Below are positions 6,878-14,435 of a DNA stretch of 34,517 nucleotides, in pieces. A program made the position numbers and the translations under genes. The notes beneath the pieces were generated by a model, which saw only the letters and a list, made by a program, of their open reading frames with translations, made no database searches and was not told the DNA's origin. Source of the DNA: Pseudonocardia acidicola (GTDB lineage Bacteria > Actinomycetota > Actinomycetes > Mycobacteriales > Pseudonocardiaceae); the NCBI RefSeq assembly GCF_012911935.1, contig NZ_JAAXLA010000076.1, positions 1-34,517 on the forward strand. Reading direction: 5' to 3'. The number at the start of each line of letters is the position of its first letter. Position 1 is the stretch's first letter.

Positions 6878-8197
6878 ATGCTCCGCCGCACCGATCTGCG
6901 TCCCACCGGACTGCCCAGTCCCGCCGCGCTGCGGGCCGCGCTGCCGCGCGCCGAGGTTGACGTCGACGCGGTGCTGCATCAGGTGCGCCCCATCGTCGAC
7001 GCGGTCCGGGAGCGCGGCGTCGAGGCGGTGCTGGAGTACGCGGAGCGGTTCGACCGGGTCCGTCCGGCGTCGGTCCGGGTCCCGCAGGAGACGCTCGCCG
7101 GGGCGCTGGCCGCGCTCGACCCGGCCGTCCGCCAGGCGCTGGAGACCTCCATCGAGCGGGCCCGCGCGGTGCACGCCGACCAGCGCCGCACCGACATCAC
7201 CACCCAGGTCGTCCCGGGTGGCACGGTCACCGAGCGGTTCGTGCCGGTCCGCCGGGTCGGGCTGTACGCCCCGGGCGGGCTCGCGGTCTACCCGTCGTCG
7301 GTCGTGATGAACGTCGTCCCGGCGCAGGCCGCGGGCGTCGAGTCGCTGGTCGTCGTGTCGCCGCCGCAGGCCGAGCACGGCGGGCTGCCGCACCCGACCA
7401 TCCTGGCCGCCGCCGCGCTGCTCGGCGTCGACGAGGTATGGGCCGCAGGCGGCGCGCAGGCCGTCGCGCTGCTCGCCTACGGCGGCACGGACACCGGCGG
7501 CGGGGAGCTCGAGCCCGTCGACATCGTCACCGGGCCGGGCAACATCTACCTGACCGCGGCCAAGCGGCTGCTACGGGGGCTGATCGGGATCGACTCCGAG
7601 GCCGGCCCCACCGAGATCGCGGTGCTGGCCGACCACACGGCCGACCCGGTGCACGTCGCCGCGGACCTGATCTCGCAGGCCGAGCACGACCCGAACGCGG
7701 CGTCGGTGCTGGTCACGACCTCGCCGGAGCTCGCCGGCGCGGTCGACGCCGAGCTCGAGCGCCAGCTCGGCGCGACCAAGCACGTCGAGCGGATCCGCAC
7801 CGCGCTGTGCGGCCCGCAGTCGGGCATCATCCTCGTCGGGAACCTCGACGACGGGGTCGCCGTGGTCGACGCCTACGCCGCCGAACACCTGGAGATCCAG
7901 ACCGAGAACGCCCGCGAGGTGGCCCTGCGGGTCCGCAACGCCGGGGCGATCTTCATCGGCCCGTGGGCGCCGGTCTCGCTCGGCGACTACTGCGCCGGTT
8001 CCAACCACGTGCTGCCCACCGGTGGCTGCGCCCGGCATTCCGGCGGGCTGTCGGTGCAGACGTTCCTGCGCGGCGTGCACCTCGTCGAGTACACCGAACA
8101 GGCACTGCGCGACGTGGCCGGCCAGGTCGTCACGCTGGCCACCGCGGAGGATCTGCCGGCCCACGGGGCCGCCGTCACGGCGAGGTTCGCCCAGTGA
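6878..8197 (+). CDS. hisD: histidinol dehydrogenase HisD
   Basis: HisD is a zinc enzyme that performs the last two steps of histidine synthesis, L-histidinol to L-histidine with two NAD. The roughly 439-residue protein is collinear with mycobacterial HisD from its first residues (MLRRTDLR). It has YAPGGLAVYPSSVVMNVVPA, the GGAQAVALLAYG strand, VDIVTGPGNIYLTAAKR, GIDSEAGPTEIAVLADH, the zinc/active-site segment DLISQAEHDPNAASVL, and near the C-terminus YAAEHLEIQT and SLGDYCAGSNHVLPTGG. ATG 6869 is a possible start three codons earlier. hisC overlaps its stop by 4 bp, so hisD-hisC-hisB form one translational unit. Confidence 0.97.
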   Translation: MLRRTDLRPTGLPSPAALRAALPRAEVDVDAVLHQVRPIVDAVRERGVEAVLEYAERFDRVRPASVRVPQETLAGALAALDPAVRQALETSIERARAVHADQRRTDITTQVVPGGTVTERFVPVRRVGLYAPGGLAVYPSSVVMNVVPAQAAGVESLVVVSPPQAEHGGLPHPTILAAAALLGVDEVWAAGGAQAVALLAYGGTDTGGGELEPVDIVTGPGNIYLTAAKRLLRGLIGIDSEAGPTEIAVLADHTADPVHVAADLISQAEHDPNAASVLVTTSPELAGAVDAELERQLGATKHVERIRTALCGPQSGIILVGNLDDGVAVVDAYAAEHLEIQTENAREVALRVRNAGAIFIGPWAPVSLGDYCAGSNHVLPTGGCARHSGGLSVQTFLRGVHLVEYTEQALRDVAGQVVTLATAEDLPAHGAAVTARFAQ

Positions 8198-9339
8198 CCG
8201 CCGTCGAGCAGACCGTGGTCGGGTCCGGCGTCACGCTCGACGCGCTCCCGCTGCGCGAGGACCTGCGGGGCAAGAGCCCCTACGGCGCGCCGCAGCTCGA
8301 CGTCGCGGTGCGGCTGAACACCAACGAGAACCCGTACCCGCCGCCGCCCGAGCTGGTCGCGGATGTCACCGCGGCGGCCCGGGAGGCCGCCGCCGACCTG
8401 CACCGCTACCCGGACCGGGACGCCGTCGCGCTGCGCGCGGACCTGGCCGCATACCTCACCGCCGACACCGGCGTCACCCTGGCCACGGCCAACGTGTGGG
8501 CGGCCAACGGCTCGAACGAGATCCTGCAGCAGATCATGCAGGCGTTCGGCGGTCCGGGCCGGCTGGCCGTCGGCTTCGAGCCGTCGTACTCGATGCATCC
8601 GATCATCGCCGCGGGCACCCGCACCGAGTGGCTGCCCGCGCCGCGCCGCGCCGACTTCTCCGTCGACGTCGACGCCGCGGCCGCGCTGCTGGCCGAGCGG
8701 GCGCCCGACCTGACCTTCCTGACCAGCCCGAACAATCCGACCGGGCAATCCCTGGATCCGGCCGAGCTGGCCCGGCTGATCGACGCCGCGCCCGGCATGG
8801 TGATCGTCGACGAGGCCTACGCCGAGTTCTCCGACCGGCCCAGCGCGATCACCCTGCTCGGCACCCACGGGCACAAGCTGATCGTGTCCCGCACCATGAG
8901 CAAGGCGTTCGCGTTCGCCGGCGGCCGGCTGGGCTACCTCGCCGCCGCCCCCGCCGTGGTCGACGCGCTGCAGCTGGTCCGGCTGCCCTACCACCTCTCG
9001 GCGCTCACCCAGGCCGCCGCGCGCGCGTCGCTGCGGCATGCCGACGCGACGCTCGGCTCGGTCGCGGTGCTGCGCGCCGAGCGGGACCGGGTGGTGTCGG
9101 AGCTGGTCGCGGCCGGCTACGACGTGGTGCCCAGCGACGCCAACTTCGTGCTTTTCGGCCGCTTCGCCGACGCGCCCGCCGCCTGGCGGGCGTTCCTGGA
9201 CCGCGGGGTGCTGATCCGCGACGTGGGCATCCCGGAGCGGCTGCGGGTCACGGTCGGCACGCCCGAGGAGAACGACGCGTTCCTGCAGGTGGCAGCGGAT
9301 CTGGCGTCGACACAGCTCGCCACGGAGGTAGCGCAGTGA
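8194..9339 (+). CDS. hisC: histidinol-phosphate aminotransferase HisC
   Basis: HisC is a PLP enzyme of fold type I that converts imidazole-acetol phosphate to L-histidinol phosphate. The 381-residue protein begins with the family motif RLNTNENPYPPPPE (residues about 40-53). It then shows AANGSNEILQQIMQAF, FEPSYSMH, the TSPNNPTGQ PLP-ring loop near 178-185, VDEAYAEF, and the PLP lysine at about 237 in VSRTMSKAFAFAGGRLGY. Near the C-terminus, GVLIRDVG and RVTVGTPEEND are the expected substrate-binding strand. GTG 8194 overlaps the hisD stop by 4 bp. A good ribosome site for the next gene (GGAGGT) lies in its last codons. Confidence 0.97.
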   Translation: MTAVEQTVVGSGVTLDALPLREDLRGKSPYGAPQLDVAVRLNTNENPYPPPPELVADVTAAAREAAADLHRYPDRDAVALRADLAAYLTADTGVTLATANVWAANGSNEILQQIMQAFGGPGRLAVGFEPSYSMHPIIAAGTRTEWLPAPRRADFSVDVDAAAALLAERAPDLTFLTSPNNPTGQSLDPAELARLIDAAPGMVIVDEAYAEFSDRPSAITLLGTHGHKLIVSRTMSKAFAFAGGRLGYLAAAPAVVDALQLVRLPYHLSALTQAAARASLRHADATLGSVAVLRAERDRVVSELVAAGYDVVPSDANFVLFGRFADAPAAWRAFLDRGVLIRDVGIPERLRVTVGTPEENDAFLQVAADLASTQLATEVAQ

Positions 9340-9935
9340 GTCGGATCGGCCGCGTCGAGCGGGTCACCAAGGAGTCGAAGGTCCTGGTCGAGATCGACCT
9401 GGACGGCACCGGCACGACCGAGATCGCGACGGGGGTCCCGTTCTTCGACCACATGCTCGACGCGCTGGGCAAGCACGGGGCGTTCGACCTGACCGTCCGC
9501 GCGGAGGGCGACGTCGAGCTCGACGCGCACCACACCGTCGAGGACGTCGCGATCGTGCTCGGCCAGGCGCTGCGCCAGGCGCTCGGGGACAAGAAGGGCA
9601 TCCGCCGCTTCGGCGACGCCTGGATCCCGATGGACGAGGCGCTCGCCCACGCCGTCGTCGACGTGTCCGGGCGGCCCTACACCGTGCACACCGGCGAGCC
9701 CGAGGTGATGCACGGCTTCGTCGTCGGCGGGCACTACCCGACGGTGCTCAACCGGCACGTCTTCGAGTCGCTGGCCTTCCACGGCCACCTCGCGCTGCAC
9801 GTGCGGGTGCTGGACGGCCGGGATCCGCACCACATCACCGAGGCCGAGTTCAAGGCCGTGGCCCGGGCGCTGCGGGCGGCCACCGAGCCGGACACCCGGA
9901 TCACCGGGATCGCGTCGACCAAGGGCACGCTCTGA
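9336..9935 (+). CDS. hisB: imidazoleglycerol-phosphate dehydratase HisB
   Basis: This monofunctional HisB (199 residues) dehydrates imidazole glycerol phosphate to imidazole acetol phosphate. Both manganese-binding histidine clusters are visible: FFDHMLDALGKHG with DAHHTVEDVAIVLG in the first half, and HVFESLAFHGHLALH with DPHHITEAEFKAVARALR in the second. The C-terminus GIASTKGTL is also typical. It lacks the phosphatase domain of the enterobacterial fusion, as expected in actinobacteria. Start GTG 9336 has GGAGGT at 9324-9329 and overlaps hisC by 4 bp. The his run breaks here: the next his gene begins 1.8 kb later. Confidence 0.97.
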   Translation: MSRIGRVERVTKESKVLVEIDLDGTGTTEIATGVPFFDHMLDALGKHGAFDLTVRAEGDVELDAHHTVEDVAIVLGQALRQALGDKKGIRRFGDAWIPMDEALAHAVVDVSGRPYTVHTGEPEVMHGFVVGGHYPTVLNRHVFESLAFHGHLALHVRVLDGRDPHHITEAEFKAVARALRAATEPDTRITGIASTKGTL

Positions 9936-9944
9936 CCGTCGATC

Positions 9945-10013
9945 TGTAGCGCAGAAGCCCGACCATTTGTAGCGTAAGAGGGCGATCAGCTGTAGCGTAA
10001 GGAGCCGTGCCGG
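9945..10013 (+). repeat. three direct repeats of exactly 23 bp before the AAA/DUF4143 gene
   Basis: TGTAGCG begins at 9945, 9968 and 9991, spaced exactly 23 bp. The units share TGTAGCGyArrAGsssGaYC with decreasing similarity toward the end. The third unit contains the ribosome site (AGGAG) and the GTG start of the ATPase gene. Each carries a TAGCGT/TAGCGC hexamer resembling a -10 box. The regular spacing near two helical turns suggests iteron-like protein binding, for example autoregulation. No function is proven. Confidence 0.7.
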
Positions 10014-11293
10014 GCTACCTGCGCCGGCTCGTCGACGACGAGCTGGACGTGCTGCTACCCGACCTTCCGGCAATCGCGCTGGACGGCCCGAAGGGTGTGG
10101 GCAAGACCGCCACGGCCTCGCGCCGGGCCGCCACGGTGCACCGCCTGGACGACGCCGCGCAGCTCGCGGTGCTCGCCGCCGAACCCGGCAGGCTCACCAC
10201 CGGGGCGCCGCCGATCCTCGTCGACGAGTGGCAGCGGCTGCCGCAGGCCTGGGACGTGGTGCGCCGCGCCGTCGACGACGGCCCGGCCGACGGCCCGCGC
10301 GGGGGCCGGTTCCTGCTCACCGGTTCCGCGGCGCCGCTCGAACAGCCCACGCACTCCGGCGCCGGCCGGATCGTCACCCTGCGGATGCGCCCGTTGACGC
10401 TCGCCGAGCGTGGGCTGGTCACCCCGGCGGTGAGCCTGGCCGAGCTGCTCGGCGGCCGTCGCCCACCGGTGTCGGGGGCGTCGCCGCTCGGGCTCGCCGA
10501 CTACGCGCAGGAGATCGTCGCCTCGGGCCTGCCGGGGCTGCGCGGAGCCTCCGGGCGCGCCCGGCGCGCCCAGCTCGACGGCTACCTCGACCGGATCGTC
10601 GAGCGCGACTTCCCCGAGCAGGACCGGCCGCTGCGCAACCCGGCCGGGCTGCGCCGGTGGATGACCGCCTACGCCGCGGCGACCGCGACCACGGCGTCGT
10701 TCGAGACCATCCGCGACGCCGCGACCGGCGGCGACGGCCAGGTGCCGGCCCGGTCCACCGTCATCCCGTACCGCCACGTGCTGGAGCGGTTGTGGATCCT
10801 CGATCCGGTCCCGGCCTGGCTGCCGACCCGCAACCACCTCGCGCGGCTCGCCGCACCTCCCAAACACCATCTTGCGGACCCGGCGCTGGCCGCCCGGCTG
10901 CTCGGCGCCGACGTCGACGCCCTGCTGCAGGCCGACCCGCTGGGTCCGCCGGTCCCGCGGGACGGCCCGTTGCTGGGCAAGCTGTTCGAGTCGCTGGTCA
11001 CGCTCGGTGTGCGGGTGCAGGCGCAGGCGGCAGAGGCCACGGTGCGGCATCTGCGGACCAAGGGCGGCGAGCGCGAGATCGACCTGATCGTGGAGCGGGC
11101 GGACCATCGGATCGTCGCCGTCGAGGTCAAGCTCGGGGCGACGGTCGACGACGCCGATGTCCGGCACCTGCGGTGGCTGGCCGGCGTCCTGGGCCCCGAC
11201 CTGCTCGACGCGGTGGTGGTGACCACCGGCCCGGAGGCCTACCGCCGCCCGGACGGGGTCGCCGTCGTCCCCGCCGCGCTGCTGGGTCCGTGA
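10007..11293 (+). CDS. AAA ATPase with DUF4143 domain
   Basis: This 428-residue protein belongs to the AAA-14/DUF4143 family of P-loop ATPases, a widespread accessory family without a settled role. Walker A is ALDGPKGVGKTATASR (P-loop about 27-34). Walker B is PPILVDEWQRLP near residue 70. A sensor-like RFLLTGSAAPL and an MRPLTLAERGL segment follow. The C-terminal half is DUF4143, with YLDRIVERDFPEQ, a small winged-helix-like region, and a restriction-enzyme-like core LGKLFESLVTLGVR ... VRHLRTKGGEREIDLIVE ... VAVEVKLG, resembling a PD-(D/E)xK fold (nuclease activity untested). It interrupts the his operon between hisB and hisH and starts inside the 23-bp repeats. GTG 10007 is preceded by AGGAG at 10000-10004, unusually close. 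Confidence 0.88.
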   Translation: MPGYLRRLVDDELDVLLPDLPAIALDGPKGVGKTATASRRAATVHRLDDAAQLAVLAAEPGRLTTGAPPILVDEWQRLPQAWDVVRRAVDDGPADGPRGGRFLLTGSAAPLEQPTHSGAGRIVTLRMRPLTLAERGLVTPAVSLAELLGGRRPPVSGASPLGLADYAQEIVASGLPGLRGASGRARRAQLDGYLDRIVERDFPEQDRPLRNPAGLRRWMTAYAAATATTASFETIRDAATGGDGQVPARSTVIPYRHVLERLWILDPVPAWLPTRNHLARLAAPPKHHLADPALAARLLGADVDALLQADPLGPPVPRDGPLLGKLFESLVTLGVRVQAQAAEATVRHLRTKGGEREIDLIVERADHRIVAVEVKLGATVDDADVRHLRWLAGVLGPDLLDAVVVTTGPEAYRRPDGVAVVPAALLGP

Positions 11294-11398
11294 GGGGCGC
11301 CTGCGAGATCGCTGCCCGGGCGCCGAGTTCCACCTCCGGGGAGGACGTGGTCCCGCGGTCCGGCGGCGCGGGGTGGACCCGCGGCGCAGGGTGGACCC

Positions 11399-11612
11399 AT
11401 GGTCGCGGAGGCAGCCGCCGGGCCGGTGGTCGCCGAGGGGCTCGAGCGGATCGACCGCATGGTGCGGGTCGGCCAGCGGCCGATCGGCCGCACACCGCGC
11501 TCCGATCTCGCGACCTGCCTGTGGCCCGGGGCCGGCAGCGAGGGCGGGCGGATCGTGGCCGCCGGGACGCCCACCGGGTCGCGTCGGCGTCCGGTACCGT
11601 ACTGCGCCCGAC
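11399..11612 (+). pseudogene. UvrA-like excinuclease/ABC ATPase remnant
   Basis: From ATG 11399 the frame reads VVAEGLERIDRMVRVGQRP then IGRTPRSDLATC, which matches the conserved UvrA segment (xEGLEhxDKVIxxDQSPIGRTPRSNPATYTG). It then jumps directly to GAGSEGGRIVAAGTP, which in UvrA lies hundreds of residues later (GPEGGxxGGRIVAAGTPEE). A change of frame near 11575 would continue to a UvrA-like end (HRVASASGTVLRP). This is therefore a deletion-shortened remnant of a UvrA or UvrA2-type gene with no P-loop left. Direct repeats of GGGTGGACCC lie just upstream (11381-11399 region). The rest of the 11294-11718 gap holds no gene I can support. Confidence 0.6.
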
Positions 11613-11718
11613 CCGGCCCGGCGGCTGGAACGGGTCGCGGCCTGAGCCGGCGTGGACAGTGACCGAGGTGACCCGTTCGGGCAGGACGCGGCTCGCCGGT
11701 CAGGTCCGAAGGTATGAC

Positions 11719-11724
11719 TATCCT
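11719..11724 (+). promoter_or_regulatory. probable -10 of leaderless hisH
   Basis: TATCCT lies 6 nt before GTG 11731, with no Shine-Dalgarno sequence. This would let hisH-hisA-hisF-hisI be transcribed independently of hisDCB despite the inserted ATPase region. The -35 region is not recognisable. Confidence 0.5.
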
Positions 11725-11730
11725 GACGAT

Positions 11731-12366
11731 GTGTCGCGGATCGTCGTGCTGGACTACGGATCGGGCAACCTGCGCTCCGCGGAACGGGCCCTGCGCCGCG
11801 TCGGCGCCGATGTCACGGTGACCGCCGACGCGGCCGCCGCGATGGAGGCCGACGGGCTGGTCGTGCCCGGGGTGGGCGCGTTCGCGGCCTGCATGGCCGG
11901 GCTCGCCTCGGTGGACGGCCCCCGGATCATCGAACGGCGTCTCGCCGGCGGCCGCCCCGTCCTGGGCATCTGCGTCGGTATGCAGATCCTGTTCGAGCTC
12001 GGCGTCGAGTGGGGTGAGCGCACCGAGGGTTGCGCGCAGTGGCCCGGGACGGTGGAGCGGCTCAAGGCCGACGTGCTGCCGCACATGGGGTGGAACACCG
12101 TCCGGGCGGCGCGCGGCTCGACCCTGTTCGCCGGGCTCGACGCGGACACCCGGTTCTACTTCGTGCACTCCTTCGGCGTGCGCCGCTGGGAGATGGAGGA
12201 GTCCGCCGTGCTGCGCCCGCCGCTGGTGACCTGGGCCCACCACGGGGAGGACTTCGTCGCGGCGGTGGAGAACGGCGCGCTGTCGGCGACCCAGTTCCAC
12301 CCCGAGAAGTCCGGCGACGCCGGTGCGACGGTGCTGCAGAACTGGCTGCGCGACGTGGTCGGCTGA
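11731..12366 (+). CDS. hisH: imidazole glycerol phosphate synthase, glutaminase subunit HisH
   Basis: HisH is the glutamine amidotransferase half of IGP synthase. It releases ammonia that is channelled to HisF. The 211-residue class I amidotransferase begins IVVLDYGSGNLRSAERAL, has the oxyanion PGVGAF strand (about 46-51), the nucleophile C81 in VLGICVGMQILFE, and the catalytic His190/Glu192 in ATQFHPEKSG. GWNTV and FYFVHSFGV are further family motifs. GTG 11731 gives the expected N-terminus and sits 6 nt after TATCCT. It is separated from hisB by the AAA/DUF4143 and UvrA-remnant region, and precedes hisA by 85 bp. Confidence 0.96.
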   Translation: MSRIVVLDYGSGNLRSAERALRRVGADVTVTADAAAAMEADGLVVPGVGAFAACMAGLASVDGPRIIERRLAGGRPVLGICVGMQILFELGVEWGERTEGCAQWPGTVERLKADVLPHMGWNTVRAARGSTLFAGLDADTRFYFVHSFGVRRWEMEESAVLRPPLVTWAHHGEDFVAAVENGALSATQFHPEKSGDAGATVLQNWLRDVVG

Positions 12367-12438
12367 GAGCACGCCGCGTGGCGGGTGACCCTTCGGACAC
12401 CGCCACCCCGTGGCGGCGCTGCGCAGCGTCGCGCTCGG

Positions 12439-12444
12439 TAGGCT
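12439..12444 (+). promoter_or_regulatory. probable -10 of leaderless hisA/priA
   Basis: TAGGCT lies 7 nt before GTG 12452 and no ribosome binding site is visible. It supports GTG 12452 over the upstream in-frame ATG 12410, which would add 14 non-conserved residues. Confidence 0.5.
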
Positions 12445-12451
12445 GCGGCGC

Positions 12452-13219
12452 GTGAGTTTCACGTTGCTGCCGGCGGTCGATGTCGCCGATGGTCAGGCCG
12501 TCCGGCTCGTTCAGGGCGAGGCCGGCACCGAGACCGGTTACGGCGACCCCCTCGAGGCCGCGCTGGCCTGGCAGCGCGACGGCGCCGAATGGGTCCACCT
12601 GGTCGACCTCGACGCCGCGTTCGGCCGCGGCTCCAACGCCGAGCTGCTCGCCGGGGTCGTCGGGAAGCTGGACGTCGCCGTGGAGCTGTCCGGCGGCATC
12701 CGCGACGACGCGTCGCTGAAGCGGGCGCTGTCCACCGGCTGCGCGCGGGTCAACCTCGGCACCGCGGCGCTGGAGAACCCCGAGTGGTGCGCCCGCGCCG
12801 TGGCCGAGCACGGCGACCGGATCGCCGTCGGGCTCGACGTCCGGATCACCGAGCAGGGCCACCGGCTGGCCGCCCGCGGCTGGACCACCGACGGCGGCGA
12901 TCTGTGGGAGACCCTGGACCGCCTCGACCGCGACGGCTGCGCCCGCTACGTCGTCACCGACGTCAGCAAGGACGGCACCCTGCGCGGCCCGAACACCGAT
13001 CTGCTGCGCGACGTCGCCGACGCGACGCCCGCCCCGGTGATCGCCTCCGGCGGGATCGCCGAGGTGTCCGACCTGGTCGCGCTGGCCGAGCTCGCGGCGA
13101 GCGGCGTCAACATCGAGGGCTCGATCGTCGGCAAGGCGCTCTACGCCCGCCGCTTCACCCTCCCCGAGGCGCTCTCGGCGGTGCGGGCCGTGTCGGCGTC
13201 GGGCCGGGCGGCCGGCTGA
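12452..13219 (+). CDS. priA: phosphoribosyl isomerase A (HisA/TrpF bifunctional PriA)
   Basis: The 255-residue (beta-alpha)8 barrel isomerises ProFAR in histidine synthesis. In actinobacteria without trpF it also isomerises PRA in tryptophan synthesis. The catalytic acids are D10 (LLPAVDV) and D174 (VSKDGTLRGPN). R18, R142 and W144 (AARGW) correspond to Arg19, Arg143 and Trp145, which M. tuberculosis PriA uses to switch between the two substrates. ELSGGIRDD and VIASGGIAEVSDL are the phosphate-binding loops. The trp cluster in this window has no trpF, which supports the dual role. The mycobacterial impA gene, normally between hisA and hisF, is absent: hisF starts 1 nt after the stop. Confidence 0.95.
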   Translation: MSFTLLPAVDVADGQAVRLVQGEAGTETGYGDPLEAALAWQRDGAEWVHLVDLDAAFGRGSNAELLAGVVGKLDVAVELSGGIRDDASLKRALSTGCARVNLGTAALENPEWCARAVAEHGDRIAVGLDVRITEQGHRLAARGWTTDGGDLWETLDRLDRDGCARYVVTDVSKDGTLRGPNTDLLRDVADATPAPVIASGGIAEVSDLVALAELAASGVNIEGSIVGKALYARRFTLPEALSAVRAVSASGRAAG

Positions 13220-13220
13220 C

Positions 13221-13991
13221 ATGGGGGTCGCGGTCCGAGTCATCCCGTGTCTGGACGTCGACGCCGGCCGGGTCGTCAAGGGCGTCAACTTCGCTGATCT
13301 GCGCGACGCCGGTGACCCGGTGGAGATGGCCGCCGTCTACGACCACGAGGGTGCCGACGAGCTGACCTTCCTCGACGTCACCGCGTCGTCGGGCGGCCGC
13401 GAGACGATGTTCGACGTGGTGCGCCGTACCGCCGAGCAGGTGTTCATCCCGCTCACCGTCGGCGGCGGCATCCGTACCACCGACGACATCGACCGGTTGC
13501 TGCGTGCGGGCGCGGACAAGGTCAGCATCAACACCGCCGCGATCGCCCGCCCGGAACTGCTGCACGAGGCCGCGCGCCGGTTCGGGGCGCAGTGCATCGT
13601 GCTGTCGGTCGACGCCCGCCGGGTCCGCGACGGCGCGCCCACCCCGTCGGGTTTCGAGGTGACCACGCACGGCGGCCGGCAGGGCACCGGGATCGACGCC
13701 GTCGAGTGGGCCGCACGCGGCCAGGAGCTCGGGGTCGGCGAGATCCTGCTGAACTCGATGGACGCCGACGGCACCCGGGCCGGGTTCGACCTCGAGATGA
13801 TCCGCCAGGTGCGGGCCGTGGTGGACGTCCCGGTGATCGCCAGCGGCGGCGCCGGGAAGGTGGAGGACTTCGTGCCCGCGGTCCGGGCCGGCGCCGACGC
13901 GGTCCTCGCCGCCAGCGTGTTCCACTTCGGGGCACTGCGGATCGGTGAGGTCAAGGACGCCCTGCGGGCCGGCGACGTGGAGGTCCGATGA
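13221..13991 (+). CDS. hisF: imidazole glycerol phosphate synthase, cyclase subunit HisF
   Basis: HisF uses ammonia from HisH to convert PRFAR into IGP and AICAR. The 256-residue barrel begins VRVIPCLDVDAGRVVKGVNF with catalytic D12. The second catalytic acid is D131 in IVLSVDARR. LTVGGGIRTTDDI, GADKVSINTAA, ILLNSMDADGT and VIASGGAGKVEDF are the usual barrel-end loops. It lies 1 nt after hisA and overlaps hisI by 4 bp (ATGA at 13988), so hisA-hisF-hisI are coupled. Confidence 0.97.
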   Translation: MGVAVRVIPCLDVDAGRVVKGVNFADLRDAGDPVEMAAVYDHEGADELTFLDVTASSGGRETMFDVVRRTAEQVFIPLTVGGGIRTTDDIDRLLRAGADKVSINTAAIARPELLHEAARRFGAQCIVLSVDARRVRDGAPTPSGFEVTTHGGRQGTGIDAVEWAARGQELGVGEILLNSMDADGTRAGFDLEMIRQVRAVVDVPVIASGGAGKVEDFVPAVRAGADAVLAASVFHFGALRIGEVKDALRAGDVEVR

Positions 13992-14374
13992 GTGAGCTCG
14001 CGAGCGAACGGTCGGGGCGGAGCGCGCGGGTCGAGGTCTCCGAGCTCGACCCGGCGATCGCCGCCCGGCTCAAGCGCAACGCCGACGGCCTGGTCTGCGC
14101 GGTGGCGCAGCAGCGCGGCACCGGCGAGGTGCTGATGGTCGCGTGGATGGACGACGAGGCCCTGCACCGCACCCTGACCACCGGCCGGGCGACGTACTGG
14201 TCGCGCAGCCGCGAGGAGTACTGGGTCAAGGGCGACACGTCCGGGCACGTGCAGCACGTGCACGAGGTGCGGCTGGACTGCGACGGCGACGCCCTGCTCG
14301 TCATCGTCGACCAGGAGGGCCCGGCCTGCCACACCGGCACCCGCACCTGCTTCGACACCGGCGTTCTGCCCTAG
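13988..14374 (+). CDS. hisI: phosphoribosyl-AMP cyclohydrolase HisI
   Basis: HisI opens the adenine ring of PR-AMP, an early step in histidine synthesis. The 128-residue monofunctional enzyme contains MVAWMDDEALHRTL, TYWSRSREEYWVKGDTSGH, the magnesium-binding DCDGDALL and the zinc-binding GPACHTGTRTCF, so all key residues are present. It has no HisE domain. The first 18 residues (MSELASERSGRSAR...) are not part of the family and are encoded by a sequence containing the perfect palindrome GCTCGCGAGC at 13996-14005. The start at ATG 13988 is coupled to hisF. This is the last his gene of the window. Confidence 0.96.
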   Translation: MSELASERSGRSARVEVSELDPAIAARLKRNADGLVCAVAQQRGTGEVLMVAWMDDEALHRTLTTGRATYWSRSREEYWVKGDTSGHVQHVHEVRLDCDGDALLVIVDQEGPACHTGTRTCFDTGVLP

Positions 14375-14435
14375 CACACGGGCGCGTCAGCGCGTCGTGG
14401 CCGGGGTTTGGCGACGGTCGCGCGATGATCCCCGG

